38,090 bases of DNA from contig JAJFUG010000155.1 in the NCBI GenBank assembly GCA_021372515.1, forward strand, positions 1 to 38,090. Reading direction: 5' to 3'. A program made the translations under genes and the position numbers. The stretch is from a bacterium (GTDB taxonomy: Bacteria > Gemmatimonadota > Glassbacteria > GWA2-58-10). Shown here one piece after another: positions 9,105-16,896 of the stretch (the stretch's first letter is position 1; each line of letters opens with the position of its first letter). The notes under the pieces are model-generated. The model saw nothing but the letters and a program-made list of their open reading frames with translations, searched no databases and was not told where the DNA came from.

Positions 9105-9200
9105 AAAAATGTTGGGGCACGCCATGCCGTGCCCGAAAGGCTCTTGCGTTCTCTTGGTTACGGCCAAGAGCAGGACCAGACGCCACTGGGGGGCCGGGGG
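9105..9200 (-). repeat. Structured intergenic repeat, copy C0 (3' end only)
   Basis: Read on the minus strand this is the 3' end of the element: GGCCCCCCAGTGGC, a hairpin with CTCTTGG (9151-9157) and CCAAGAG (9164-9170), AGAGCCTTTCGGGCACGG and a GGCACGGCAT..GCGTGCC palindrome. It matches 4236-4330 inverted. It is head-to-head with copy C, mirroring the B1/B2 pair, but its body is deleted. A G-rich run (9188-9204) marks the break. Confidence 0.75.
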
Positions 9201-9228
9201 GGGGCAATACTTCTGTTTTTGCCTATAT

Positions 9229-9551
9229 GCGGCCGCCAAGGACGCCGCTTTGTCTTTGGGGGCCGCACCTGTCTGAGCCTCCCGCCAGGGCAGCGTTCAG
9301 CAGCGAGTGAAAAGGCCAAGCTTTCGACTGCTTCACGGTCCGGCGGCGATTCGCGGCAGCGCCGCCGCTGCATCGCGCGAGCGGTATCAACACTCCGTAA
9401 ACACTTAAGATCGAAGCGGAGGCGTGGTCTGGACGAGTTTGCGGCCCCCGCTGGCTTTGCTGCTTTGGCCGAAACCAAAGCAGAAAAGGGTCTTTCGGCT
9501 TCTCACTGCAAGTTCCTAACCGGACATTGCTGGGCAAGACCGAAAGGACGG
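9229..9551 (+). repeat. Structured intergenic repeat, copy C (full length)
   Basis: This plus-oriented copy has a 5' block GCGGCCGCCAAGG, TTTGTCTTTGGGGGCCGC, ACCTGTCTGAGCCTCCCGCC, a central hairpin GGCGGCG..CGCCGCC (about 9344-9369) and a 3' hairpin CTGCTTTGG-CCGAAA-CCAAAGCAG (9460-9483). Then follow GGGTCTTTCGGC and the 20-mer CCTAACCGGACATTGCTGGG at 9515-9534. The last 111 bp equal 3693-3803 inverted with one mismatch. It lies between the hexosaminidase and the convergent sigma-factor gene. No gene is seen in 9080-9750. Confidence 0.88.
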
Positions 9552-9607
9552 AAAGAAATGCCGGGCGAACACAAGGTTCACCCCTGCGAAAGGCAAAGTC
9601 TTCTGTC

Positions 9608-9637
9608 GTAGGGGCATGGCATGCCGTGCCTTTTTTT
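9608..9637 (+). terminator. Terminator-like hairpin with T7
   Basis: GGCATGGC and GCCGTGCC (9613-9630) pair with one G-T wobble and are followed by TTTTTTT (9631-9637). It could end plus-strand transcription arriving from the hexosaminidase and copy C. The stem belongs to the GGCACGGC/GCCGTGCC palindrome group. Confidence 0.6.
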
Positions 9638-9678
9638 CAAATCCCCCTCGGTTGGGGATTCGTTCAACCAAGACGCAA

Positions 9679-9708
9679 AACAAAAGGGGCGGGTCTTAGA
9701 CCCGCCCC
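9679..9708 (-). terminator. Intrinsic terminator of sigma-factor operon
   Basis: On the minus strand, GGGGCGGGTCT and AGACCCGCCCC (9686-9708, two-base loop AA plus flexible ends) form a near-perfect stem followed by TTTTGTTTTG. It lies 43 bp past the sigma-factor stop. The outer GGGGC/GCCCC arms are shared with the hcp terminator. Confidence 0.75.
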
Positions 9709-9750
9709 TACATCTATATTCGTGTATCTTTTCCTACCGTCCGCCCGTCC

Positions 9751-10608
9751 TCAGTTCAGGAACGACTGCAGGGCGCGGCTGCGCGAGACATGCCGCAGAC
9801 GGCTGATCGCCTTTTCCTTGATCTGGCGCACACGCTCGCGGGTGATCCCCAGCACCGAGCCGATCTGCTCCAGGGTCATCGGTTCCTGGCCGCCCAGCCC
9901 GAAATACAGGCGCAGTATCTTGGCCTCGCGGTCCTTGAGCGTGCCCAGCGATTCCTCGATCGCGCTGGACAGGGCGTTCTCGAACGCACTCTCGGCCGGC
10001 CCGCGGTTATAGTTATCGGGCAGGTAGTCGAGCAGCCGGTTGTCCTCGCCCGGGGTGAGCGGGGCATCCAGCGACAGGTGCGACTGCGAGATCGAGAGGG
10101 TCTTGCGTATCTCCTCCAGGCTGATGTCCATGCCCTCGGCGATCTCCTCCACCGTGGGCTTGCGGCCCAGCTCCTGGGTCAGCATGTTGCTTTTCTTGCC
10201 GATCTTGTAGAGCGTGCCGGCACGGTTCAGCGGCACGCGCACGATCCGGCTCTGCTCGGCCAGGGCCTGCAGGATCGCCTGGCGGATCCACCAGACCGCG
10301 TACGAGATGAACTTGATGCCCTTCGTCTCATCGAACTTGTGCGCTGCGCGAATCAGGCCGACATTGCCCTCGTTGATCAGGTCGGCCAGCGAAACCCCCT
10401 GGTTCTGGTATTTTTTGGCCACGCTCACCACGAAACGCAGGTTGCTGCGGGTCAGCTTTTCCAGGGATTTCTGGCAGCCTTTCTTGATTGTTTTGGCCAG
10501 CTCGATTTCCTCTTCCCGGGTCAGCAACGGGTAGTTGCTGATCTCCTTGAGATATAGGTCGAGCGACCCTTCGTCGAAGTAAGACTTTTTCTGCTGATTC
10601 GCCTTCAT
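9751..10608 (-). CDS. rpoD: RNA polymerase primary-type sigma-70 factor
   Basis: This 285-aa sigma-70 factor lacks region 1.1, as do the short primary sigma factors of Bacteroidetes and relatives. Visible are region 1.2 (SLDLYLKEISNYPLLTREEE), region 2 (LADLINEGNVGLIRAAHKFD, then GIKFISYAVWWIRQAI), region 3 and region 4.2 with the helix-turn-helix LEQIGSVLGITRERVRQIKE. It would direct RNA polymerase to housekeeping promoters. An SD-like CAGGAG lies 10 bases before the ATG. It is the last gene of a minus-strand run behind three signal peptidase genes (61 bp gap), followed by a strong terminator. A second, alternative group 2 sigma factor remains possible. Confidence 0.92.
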   Translation of the reverse strand: MKANQQKKSYFDEGSLDLYLKEISNYPLLTREEEIELAKTIKKGCQKSLEKLTRSNLRFVVSVAKKYQNQGVSLADLINEGNVGLIRAAHKFDETKGIKFISYAVWWIRQAILQALAEQSRIVRVPLNRAGTLYKIGKKSNMLTQELGRKPTVEEIAEGMDISLEEIRKTLSISQSHLSLDAPLTPGEDNRLLDYLPDNYNRGPAESAFENALSSAIEESLGTLKDREAKILRLYFGLGGQEPMTLEQIGSVLGITRERVRQIKEKAISRLRHVSRSRALQSFLN

Positions 10609-10669
10609 TTATTCACGGCTCCTGGCTCATCTGTATAGCTGTGAGACAAACAGCACATTTTCCGGCGGG

Positions 10670-11428
10670 TTATTGAATCAATTGCGCAATCCTGTTGAAA
10701 CGGGGCAGGTTGCGAGCGCTGTCCCAGGAGAAATATAGTATCAACGGCCTTCCCTTGATCAGATCGCGGTCCACGAAACCCCAGAACCGGCTGTCGCTGG
10801 AGGTGTCGCGGTTGTCGCCCAGACAGAAAAATTTGCCCGCCGGCACCACCAGCGGCCCGAAATTGTCGCGGGTCGGGTGGCTGCGCGGATCGTCAATTCT
10901 GTCCGGGTCGGCTCCCTCCACTAAATAGTCGAGCTGCCAGGCGAACTTATTCGGCTCGAACAGACGGTTACGCTCACAGCGCACCTCGGGGTCCACATGC
11001 TGCGCGTACGGCTCATCCTGGCGCACCCCGTTCACATAGAGCACCTTGTCCCGCATCGCCACCGTGTCGCCGCCCACGGCCACACAGCGTTTCACATACT
11101 CCTGGGTCCGGTCGAGCGGGTACTCGAACACCAGCACATCCCCGCGCTCGGGCCGCTCGTAGCCGGGCAGACGGAAACTGGGCAGTTTCACCCCGGTGAA
11201 CGGCACCCGGCTGGGAGATTCCGAGCCGAAAACAGCCTTGTTCACCAGCAGGAAATCACCCGGCAGCAGCGTGCGCTCCATCGAGCCGGAGGGCACGTGA
11301 TAGGCCTGGAGCAGGAACGGCCTCACTATCAGCAGAAAGAACAGCACGCCGAAAAGGGTCGACTTGACCCACTCGCCCAATCCGGGAGCCTTGGCCGACG
11401 GCTCGCTTTCCTGCAACTGCTCTTCCAC
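10670..11428 (-). CDS. lepB: Signal peptidase I, paralog 3
   Basis: Type I signal peptidase (252 aa) that cleaves export signals at the outer face of the inner membrane. One N-terminal membrane segment (about 24-41) is followed by VPSGSMERTLLPGD with catalytic Ser49. The general base is Lys113 in YVKRCVAVGGDT, and the C-terminal box is CLGDNRDTSSDSRFWGFV. The start is GTG 11428 with GAGG seven bases ahead. The stop of paralog 2 lies 25 bp upstream, so the genes are probably cotranscribed. It is closest in layout to paralog 1 but has its own insert (about residues 150-185). Confidence 0.94.
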   Translation of the reverse strand: MEEQLQESEPSAKAPGLGEWVKSTLFGVLFFLLIVRPFLLQAYHVPSGSMERTLLPGDFLLVNKAVFGSESPSRVPFTGVKLPSFRLPGYERPERGDVLVFEYPLDRTQEYVKRCVAVGGDTVAMRDKVLYVNGVRQDEPYAQHVDPEVRCERNRLFEPNKFAWQLDYLVEGADPDRIDDPRSHPTRDNFGPLVVPAGKFFCLGDNRDTSSDSRFWGFVDRDLIKGRPLILYFSWDSARNLPRFNRIAQLIQ

Positions 11429-11453
11429 GCCCCCGCCTCGGTCCGGCCCCGCG

Positions 11454-12209
11454 CTACTGGATTATCCGCCCGATCCGGTCGAAGCGCGGAAAATAATGCT
11501 CTTTGTCCCACGAAAAGTAGATCACCAGTGGCCGCCCGAGCACCAGGTCCCGGTCCACGAAACCCCAGTAGCGGCTGTCGTAGCTGTCATCGCGGTTGTC
11601 GCCCAGACAGAAATAGGCGCCCTGCGGCACCACCAGCGGCCCGAAATTGTCCCGGTTCGGGCAATACTGCGAGCCATCCTCCGGGCGGGCCAGATAGCGC
11701 GCCTGCCACGTGTAATCCGGGCGGGAGAACATCCGTTCGCCCCGGGGCTGCACGGTCGGGTCGACATGCCGCACGTAGGGCTCGTCCTGTCGCACCCCGT
11801 TCACGTACAGGGTCTTGTCCCGCATCTCCACGGTGTCCCCGGCCAGACCCATGCAGCGCTTGACATAGGGCACGCTGCGGTCGAACGGCGGCTCGAGGAC
11901 TATTATATCCCCCCGCTCGGGCGCCGAAAAACCCGGCATGTGGAAGCGTGGCAGCTCCGTCTTGGTCAGGGGCAGCCGCTGGGGGGTTATCCCGCCGTAG
12001 GAGAGTTTTTCCACCAGTAGCAGGTCACCGGGCAGGATATTTTTCTCCATCGAGCCGGTGGGCACATAATAGCCCTGCAGAACGAACGGCCGCAGCACGA
12101 GCAGGAACAGCGCCAGGGCCACACCCAGGGTGCGGACCGATTCCAGCGCCAGGCGCCGTCCCCGGCCGACCGGGGTTTTTATATTTTGAGACGCTGTTTT
12201 CTTTTTCAT
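11454..12209 (-). CDS. lepB: Signal peptidase I, paralog 2
   Basis: Second of three tandem type I signal peptidases (251 aa from ATG 12209, behind a GA-rich SD-like stretch; GTG 12221 is a possible longer start). It has a basic N-terminus, a membrane segment (about 28-45), VPTGSMEKNILPGD with catalytic Ser53, YVKRCMGLAGDT with Lys117 and CLGDNRDDSYDSRYWGFV. It is the most divergent of the three (LAGD instead of VGGD, and a tyrosine/arginine-rich insert). Both catalytic residues are kept, so it should be active. Cleavage-site preference may differ among the paralogs, but that is not shown here. Confidence 0.93.
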   Translation of the reverse strand: MKKKTASQNIKTPVGRGRRLALESVRTLGVALALFLLVLRPFVLQGYYVPTGSMEKNILPGDLLLVEKLSYGGITPQRLPLTKTELPRFHMPGFSAPERGDIIVLEPPFDRSVPYVKRCMGLAGDTVEMRDKTLYVNGVRQDEPYVRHVDPTVQPRGERMFSRPDYTWQARYLARPEDGSQYCPNRDNFGPLVVPQGAYFCLGDNRDDSYDSRYWGFVDRDLVLGRPLVIYFSWDKEHYFPRFDRIGRIIQ

Positions 12210-12257
12210 CCTCACCCTCACCCTTTCTACCCCGCTTGGCGATCTGCGTTCGCCGGT

Positions 12258-12974
12258 TCAGCCAACAATCCGTCCTATCCGGCCGAAACGCGGCAGCCAG
12301 CGCCGGCTGTCCCACGAGAAATACAGGATGATCGGACGGCCCTTGATCAGACTGCGGTCCACAAACCCCCAGTAACGGCTGTCCAAGGAGGCGTCGCGGT
12401 TGTCCCCAAGACAAAAATATTTGCCCTCCGGGACCCAGAGCGGACCGAAATTGTCACGCGTCGGCTCGTAGTTGCCCTGCAACTGCTGCCGCGCCGAATC
12501 CACCATGTACTCGTACTGCCAGTCGAACTTGTTCGGGTCGAACGCCCGGTCCTCACGCCTGAGAATGTTGGGATCCGTATGCTGGGTGAAGGGCTCATCC
12601 TGCGGCACCCCGTTTACATACAGCACCTTGTCCCGCATCTCCACGGTGTCTCCGCCCACTGCCACGCAGCGCTTGACGAAATCGAGCGAACGGTCCTGCG
12701 GGTATTCGAAGACGACTATGTCACCCCGTTTCGGGTTCTCAACCGCCGGCAGACGGAAATACGGGAGCGATACATCTACGAACGGCAGCTTGCGCGGCGT
12801 GGTCGCCCCGTAGACCATTTTGTTGACTAAAAGAAAATCCCCCACCAAAAGCGTATTTTCCATCGATCCGGTGGGGATTTTAAAGGCCTGCACGAGGAAG
12901 GCCCTGATTATCAGAAAGAGCAAAAAAGCCAGACCGAGCGACTTGCCCCATTCTTTTACGAACTCATTTTTCAT
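12258..12974 (-). CDS. lepB: Signal peptidase I, paralog 1
   Basis: First of the three tandem signal peptidases (238 aa). It has a single N-terminal membrane segment (about 12-30), IPTGSMENTLLVGD with catalytic Ser37, FVKRCVAVGGDT with Lys101 and CLGDNRDASLDSRYWGFVD. The ATG at 12974 lacks a strong SD (GGAAG lies 13 bases away). The stop is 48 bp before the start of paralog 2. The AT-rich 165-bp gap upstream (12975-13139) must hold the operon promoter, but I could not fix a convincing -35/-10 pair. Confidence 0.94.
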   Translation of the reverse strand: MKNEFVKEWGKSLGLAFLLFLIIRAFLVQAFKIPTGSMENTLLVGDFLLVNKMVYGATTPRKLPFVDVSLPYFRLPAVENPKRGDIVVFEYPQDRSLDFVKRCVAVGGDTVEMRDKVLYVNGVPQDEPFTQHTDPNILRREDRAFDPNKFDWQYEYMVDSARQQLQGNYEPTRDNFGPLWVPEGKYFCLGDNRDASLDSRYWGFVDRSLIKGRPIILYFSWDSRRWLPRFGRIGRIVG

Positions 12975-13139
12975 GTCGCCGTTCGGTCTTCCTACCGGAT
13001 ATTCAACTTGTTAAAAATGATAAAGTTACACAATTGCTCAAGCTTTACTCGACTGAATCCGGTGAACCTCTAATTATAACCAGATTTAGCAAAAAATGTC
13101 AATGATAATCCGCTTTTCGACGAAGCCCGCCCAACCTCC

Positions 13140-13805
13140 TCAGCAACCCTTGCCCTGCTCCACCATCCGGCGCAGGGCCCGGGCGAATTCGAGCCGCGCA
13201 ACCCGCCGGGACGGCACCTTGAGACTGCTGCCGCTGCGCGGATCACGCACCGCATGGGCCGGCTGCTCGCGGGTGATGAAAGCCCCGAACCCGCGCAGGC
13301 GCACCTGCCCGCCACCGGCCAGGGTGTCGCCCACCACGCTCAGCACCTCCTCGAGGACCTTTTTCACCGTGTCGCGCCCCAGACCGCTACGCTCGGCCAC
13401 CCGTTCCACCAGGTCGGCCCGGGTCAGGCTGGGCGAGGGGGTGAGCTGCCGCTGACGGTAGAACTCCGCCAGCTCGGTTTCGAGCTCCTGGCGGGGCAGC
13501 TTGGCCGTGGCCACCAGCAACTGGCCGATCCGGATACGGCAGACCTCATCCTTCGCCCGCAGATGTTCCTCCTGCGCGCGGGTCAGGATACCCAGCTCCA
13601 CGGCGCACTCGGCGAATGTCAAGCCCGTGCGGTCCACCTGCTCCAGGATACTTCCCACGTCTCTGTATGTGATGATGTCGTTGGCCAGGGCCACCGCGCC
13701 CAGACTGTCCTTGAGGATGTCCTGCAGCATCAGCGCCTCCTCGATGTCCTCCTGACTTACGAGTCCGCGCCGGATCAGATATTGGCCGAACAACTCCTTT
13801 GCCAT
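13140..13805 (-). CDS. Fusion of GspE/MshE-N-like repeats with an HU-family DNA-binding domain
   Basis: This 221-aa protein carries three copies of a G-x2-L-V/I-x3-G-x-L/V-[ST]-x3-like helical motif at about residues 4-28, 63-86 and 93-116. The motif resembles the N-terminal domain of GspE/MshE ATPases, where it binds partners or c-di-GMP. Residues 127-215 are an HU/IHF-type domain (LTRADLVERVAERSGL, VRLRGFGAFITRE, then DPRSGSSLKVPSRRVARLEF). It could be a nucleoid protein that responds to a signal or tethers DNA to a machine, which is inference. The start is ATG 13805 with a GGCAGGG SD. A TTG at 13859 would add 18 residues. It is followed by a 165-bp gap and the lepB genes. Confidence 0.75.
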   Translation of the reverse strand: MAKELFGQYLIRRGLVSQEDIEEALMLQDILKDSLGAVALANDIITYRDVGSILEQVDRTGLTFAECAVELGILTRAQEEHLRAKDEVCRIRIGQLLVATAKLPRQELETELAEFYRQRQLTPSPSLTRADLVERVAERSGLGRDTVKKVLEEVLSVVGDTLAGGGQVRLRGFGAFITREQPAHAVRDPRSGSSLKVPSRRVARLEFARALRRMVEQGKGC

Positions 13806-13872
13806 TTTTTTCCCTGCCTTTGACTGGATTATGTTCCGCGTTTTTCGGGTTTTCTGCAATTATCACCCGAAG

Positions 13873-13902
13873 ACTTTACCACGGCCGGCACCCGGATGTC
13901 AA
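13873..13902 (-). promoter_or_regulatory. Sigma-70 promoter for the HU-fusion gene
   Basis: On the minus strand TTGACA (13902-13897) and TAAAGT (13878-13873) are separated by 18 bp, 67 bp before the ATG at 13805. The perfect -35 and near-consensus -10 make it convincing. It is divergent from the trxB promoter. Confidence 0.65.
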
Positions 13903-13918
13903 GCCGTGGAGGGTAAAT

Positions 13919-13947
13919 TTGCAGACCACGCCGCATTCCCTTATTAT
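13919..13947 (+). promoter_or_regulatory. Sigma-70 promoter for trxB
   Basis: TTGCAG (13919-13924) and TATTAT (13942-13947) have a 17-bp spacer and lie 84 bp before the trxB ATG. It sits in the divergent intergenic region shared with the HU-fusion gene. Confidence 0.6.
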
Positions 13948-14031
13948 ATAGTGTCGCAAAACGAAAATACAGAGCCGGTTCCGAGGGTCGGGGCCGGAGT
14001 TTACCTATTTTAAGACAGGAGTGTTGGACAG

Positions 14032-14973
14032 ATGGTTACAGAAAAAATCACCCGCCTCCGTCAGGCCATCGTGGGCAGCGGTGCGGCCGGGCTCACCGCG
14101 GCGATCTACTCGGCGCGGGCGGGCCTGGAGCCGCTGGTGTTCGAGGGCGACCTGCCCGGCGGACAGCTCACCACCACCACCGAGGTGGAAAACTTTCCCG
14201 GGTTCGAGAACGGCATCCAGGGCCCCGAGCTGATGGACACGCTCAAGCGCCAGGCGGCCCGGTTCGGGGCGACTTTCGCCCCGCGCGGGATCGAAAGCGT
14301 GGACTTTTCGGCTGACAGACTGCTCCTCAAGTCCGATCAGGACTCCTGGCAGGCCGAGAGTGTGATTATCGCCACCGGGGCCAGCCCGCGGCTTCTGGGC
14401 CTGCCCTCCGAGCGCAGGTTCATGGGCCGCGGGGTGAGCACCTGCGCCACCTGTGACGCCTTTTTCTACCGCGGCAAGCGGGTGGCCGTGGTGGGCGGAG
14501 GGGACTCGGCCATGGAGGAGGTCTCGTTCATCGCGCGTTTCGCCTCCGAGGTGGCCCTGATCCACCGCCGTAGCGAGTTCCGCGCCTCGAAGATCATGAT
14601 CGAGCGGGTGCGCTCCAACCCCAAGATCGAAATCATCCGGGACAGCGTGGTGGAGGAGGTGCTGGGCGATGACGCGCGCGGGGTGTACGCGGTGCGGCTG
14701 AAGAACGTGAAGAGCGGACAGACGAGCGAGCGGGAGCTGGACGGGATTTTCATGGCGATCGGGCACACGCCCAACTCGCAGCCCTTTGCGGGGCAGGTGG
14801 AAATGGACGCCGAGGGATATATTCTCACGTTCGACGGCACAATGACCAGTGTGCCGGGGGTGTTCGCGGCCGGGGACGTGGTGGACCACCGTTACCGCCA
14901 GGCGATCACCGCGGCCGGGATGGGCTGCCGGGCCAGCCTGGACGCCGAAAAATGGCTGGCCGCCAGGGAATGA
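14032..14973 (+). CDS. trxB: Thioredoxin reductase (NADPH)
   Basis: This cytoplasmic FAD enzyme transfers electrons from NADPH to thioredoxin. The 313 aa show the FAD-binding GSGAAGLTAAIYSARAG (residues 15-31), the redox pair CATC (Cys138, Cys141), the NADPH loop VVGGGDSAMEE (about 154-164) and the C-terminal FAD motif GVFAAGDVVDHRYRQ. Length and order are those of the low-molecular-weight bacterial family. HRRSEFRAS after the second Rossmann motif fits NADPH rather than NADH. AGGAG at 14017-14021 supports the start. The next gene converges, with a hairpin at the shared end. Confidence 0.96.
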   Translation: MVTEKITRLRQAIVGSGAAGLTAAIYSARAGLEPLVFEGDLPGGQLTTTTEVENFPGFENGIQGPELMDTLKRQAARFGATFAPRGIESVDFSADRLLLKSDQDSWQAESVIIATGASPRLLGLPSERRFMGRGVSTCATCDAFFYRGKRVAVVGGGDSAMEEVSFIARFASEVALIHRRSEFRASKIMIERVRSNPKIEIIRDSVVEEVLGDDARGVYAVRLKNVKSGQTSERELDGIFMAIGHTPNSQPFAGQVEMDAEGYILTFDGTMTSVPGVFAAGDVVDHRYRQAITAAGMGCRASLDAEKWLAARE

Positions 14974-14992
14974 GGGCCGCCCTGTGCGGCCC
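14974..14992. terminator. Hairpin between convergent trxB and lipoprotein
   Basis: GGGCCGC (14974-14980) and GCGGCCC (14986-14992) form a 7-bp perfect stem directly after the trxB stop and touching the stop of the convergent lipoprotein gene. There is no clear T-run, so termination efficiency is uncertain. Confidence 0.45.
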
Positions 14993-15699
14993 TATTCGAT
15001 CAAATCGCACCTCACAACATGCTCTTCGTCAAAGTGTATTCCACCGCTTGTTTGACGGAATACTACATTGAGTATCCCTTTGTTTTTAAGCATCGCGGCA
15101 TAAGTTTCTGAATTAGAACCGTATTTACACGTATCGCCATATACCCCCGTCGAATAAAAGCCATCCTCGGTTGAAAACGGGAACAGCCTCAGGTACATCT
15201 TTCCTCCGCATCCGATTGGAGAGGCCATCATCAGCGTAGTGTCACCCGCGTCGAGCTGTTCGAAGCTTGGCGCGTTTTCTACGTACCATAAAGAGCCGTT
15301 TTTGAGCATCAGATCGTACTCTTTGATCGTAATGGAGTCAGGGACGCTTTGCCAGATCGTATCTTCAGGATTGATGAAGTAATAATCCGCTTGCAGTGAG
15401 AACGCGGTCCTGATTTTATAGAAAATTTCTTTTTCAGATTCTTTTACATGCGTGTCGATCACTTCCAGGTTTAACATGCCGTCTTTTCGGAAACATCTCG
15501 CCAGGCCGTACGAGTCTTCCCAGTAGGAAACTTGCAAGTATTTATAATAATACGAGTACTGCGCCTTATATCCCTTCTGCAATGGGAAATAAACCAGCTC
15601 GCTTTCGGCCAGGCTTTCCGGCCCGAAAGGAAGCGAGTCCTCCGAGCAGGCAATCGACAGGATAATCATAAGCAAAACGCCGCAGGCTGCAATTCGCAT
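14992..15699 (-). CDS. Hypothetical lipoprotein, paralog of the one at 20.4 kb
   Basis: Unrecognised 235-aa protein with a lipoprotein signal MRIAACGVLLMIILSIAC (Cys18). AAAGGG seven bases upstream supports ATG 15699, while ATG 15738 and TTG 15750 would add a charged leader. After the lipobox come SEDSLPFGPESLAESELVYFP, LEVIDTHVKESEKEIFYKIRT and NGSLWYVENAPSFEQLDAGD. The second lipoprotein (20418-21155) shares each of these blocks, so the two form a paralogous family, about 40% identical by eye. Many aromatic residues and beta-prone segments suggest a beta-sheet fold. AT-richer than its neighbours, it may be accessory or acquired. Function unknown. Confidence 0.8.
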   Translation of the reverse strand: MRIAACGVLLMIILSIACSEDSLPFGPESLAESELVYFPLQKGYKAQYSYYYKYLQVSYWEDSYGLARCFRKDGMLNLEVIDTHVKESEKEIFYKIRTAFSLQADYYFINPEDTIWQSVPDSITIKEYDLMLKNGSLWYVENAPSFEQLDAGDTTLMMASPIGCGGKMYLRLFPFSTEDGFYSTGVYGDTCKYGSNSETYAAMLKNKGILNVVFRQTSGGIHFDEEHVVRCDLIE

Positions 15700-15999
15700 C
15701 TCCCACCCTTTGCTGAATTGTTCAGACGGGGATTTCATTTTCTTTGCCAACGATTATCTGCATTTTACACGCCAAAATACACTTTTCCCCTATCTGATAA
15801 ATTATAACAATTTATGAATACAAAACCGCTTTTTGAGCACCGGCGTGTGTTCCTCAACGGGTAACACCTCCGCCGGAAATTGTCAGCCGGGATGTGCACT
15901 CCCCCGCCGCAGAGCGCAATCCGGCTTTTTCATCATCACGGCGGATATGAGCAAAAAATGTCAAGCTTCGGCGCGCGGGGGGCTTTACATTGGAGCAGG

Positions 16000-16875
16000 A
16001 TGACCGAGGACACCCTGAAAGACTATCGGGAGAGAATGACCCGGGTCCTGGTTCATATCGACAAGCATCTGGATGAACCTGTCTCTCTCGATGAGCTGGC
16101 GCGTATCGCCTGTTTCAGCAGCTTCCATTTCCACCGCGTGTTCTGCGGCATGGTGGGGGAAACTGTCAAGGCCTACATACGCCGTCTGAGGCTGGAGCGG
16201 GCCGCCAGCCTGCTGATCTACGGCGCTCTGCCGGTAACGCGGATCGCATTCCAGGCCGGCTACGAGACTGTCGAGTCATTCTCCCGAGCTTTCTGCGCTC
16301 AGTTCGGCGAGCCGCCGAGCCGCTATCGCAGCCGTCGCCGTCCGAGCCATGAAAGCGCCGGGAACGAACACGATTACGCTTTTCTCTACTCAGGAGAAAA
16401 ATCTAAAATGGAAGTCACGCTGAAAAAAATGCCCCGCCGCAAAGTGGCGTTCGTGCGCAACACCGGACCCTACGCCCAGTGCGGGGTGGCCTGGGACAGG
16501 CTCTGCGCCTGGGCCGGCCCGCGGGGGCTGCTCGGCCCGGGCGCCTCTTTCATCGGAATCTGCCACGATGACCCGGAGGTGACCGCACCGGAGAATATCC
16601 GCTATGACGCCAGTATCACGGTCGGGGAGGACATCGAGGGAGAGGGTGGGATCGGGACGCAGTACATACCGGAGGGAGAGTACGCGGTGGTGCTGCACCG
16701 CGGGCCGTTCGAAAACCTGCACCAGACCTATGCCGAGCTGATGGGGCGCTGGATGCCCGAGCACGGGCGCGAGATGAAACCACAGGCCTCGCTGGAAGTG
16801 TACCTCAACCCTCCGGACAGCACCCCGCCGGAGGAACTCCTCACCGAGGTCCAGGTGGCGCTGCTGCCCCGTTGA
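16000..16875 (+). CDS. AraC-family regulator with GyrI-like effector domain
   Basis: Transcription factor of 291 aa. Residues 8-110 hold two AraC helix-turn-helix motifs (LDELARIACFSSFHFHRVF and VTRIAFQAGYETVESFSRAF). Residues about 130-290 match the GyrI/SOUL-like small-molecule domain (MEVTLKKMPRRKVAFVRNTGPY, IPEGEYAVVLHRGPFENLHQTY, LEVYLNPPD). This is the Rob/BmrR-type design that senses hydrophobic drugs and turns on efflux genes. GGAG sits four bases before ATG 16000. An upstream in-frame ATG (15880) lacks an SD. It converges on the RND pump gene and may regulate it, which is inference from neighbourhood only. Confidence 0.9.
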   Translation: MTEDTLKDYRERMTRVLVHIDKHLDEPVSLDELARIACFSSFHFHRVFCGMVGETVKAYIRRLRLERAASLLIYGALPVTRIAFQAGYETVESFSRAFCAQFGEPPSRYRSRRRPSHESAGNEHDYAFLYSGEKSKMEVTLKKMPRRKVAFVRNTGPYAQCGVAWDRLCAWAGPRGLLGPGASFIGICHDDPEVTAPENIRYDASITVGEDIEGEGGIGTQYIPEGEYAVVLHRGPFENLHQTYAELMGRWMPEHGREMKPQASLEVYLNPPDSTPPEELLTEVQVALLPR

Positions 16876-16896
16876 GAACCCGCAGATAAATAAAAT

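Noticed and set aside
3693-9551. Composite transposon around the amidase and hexosaminidase
   Set aside because: The flanking inverted repeats contain no transposase gene and no target duplication could be seen, so only the repeat arrangement is reported.
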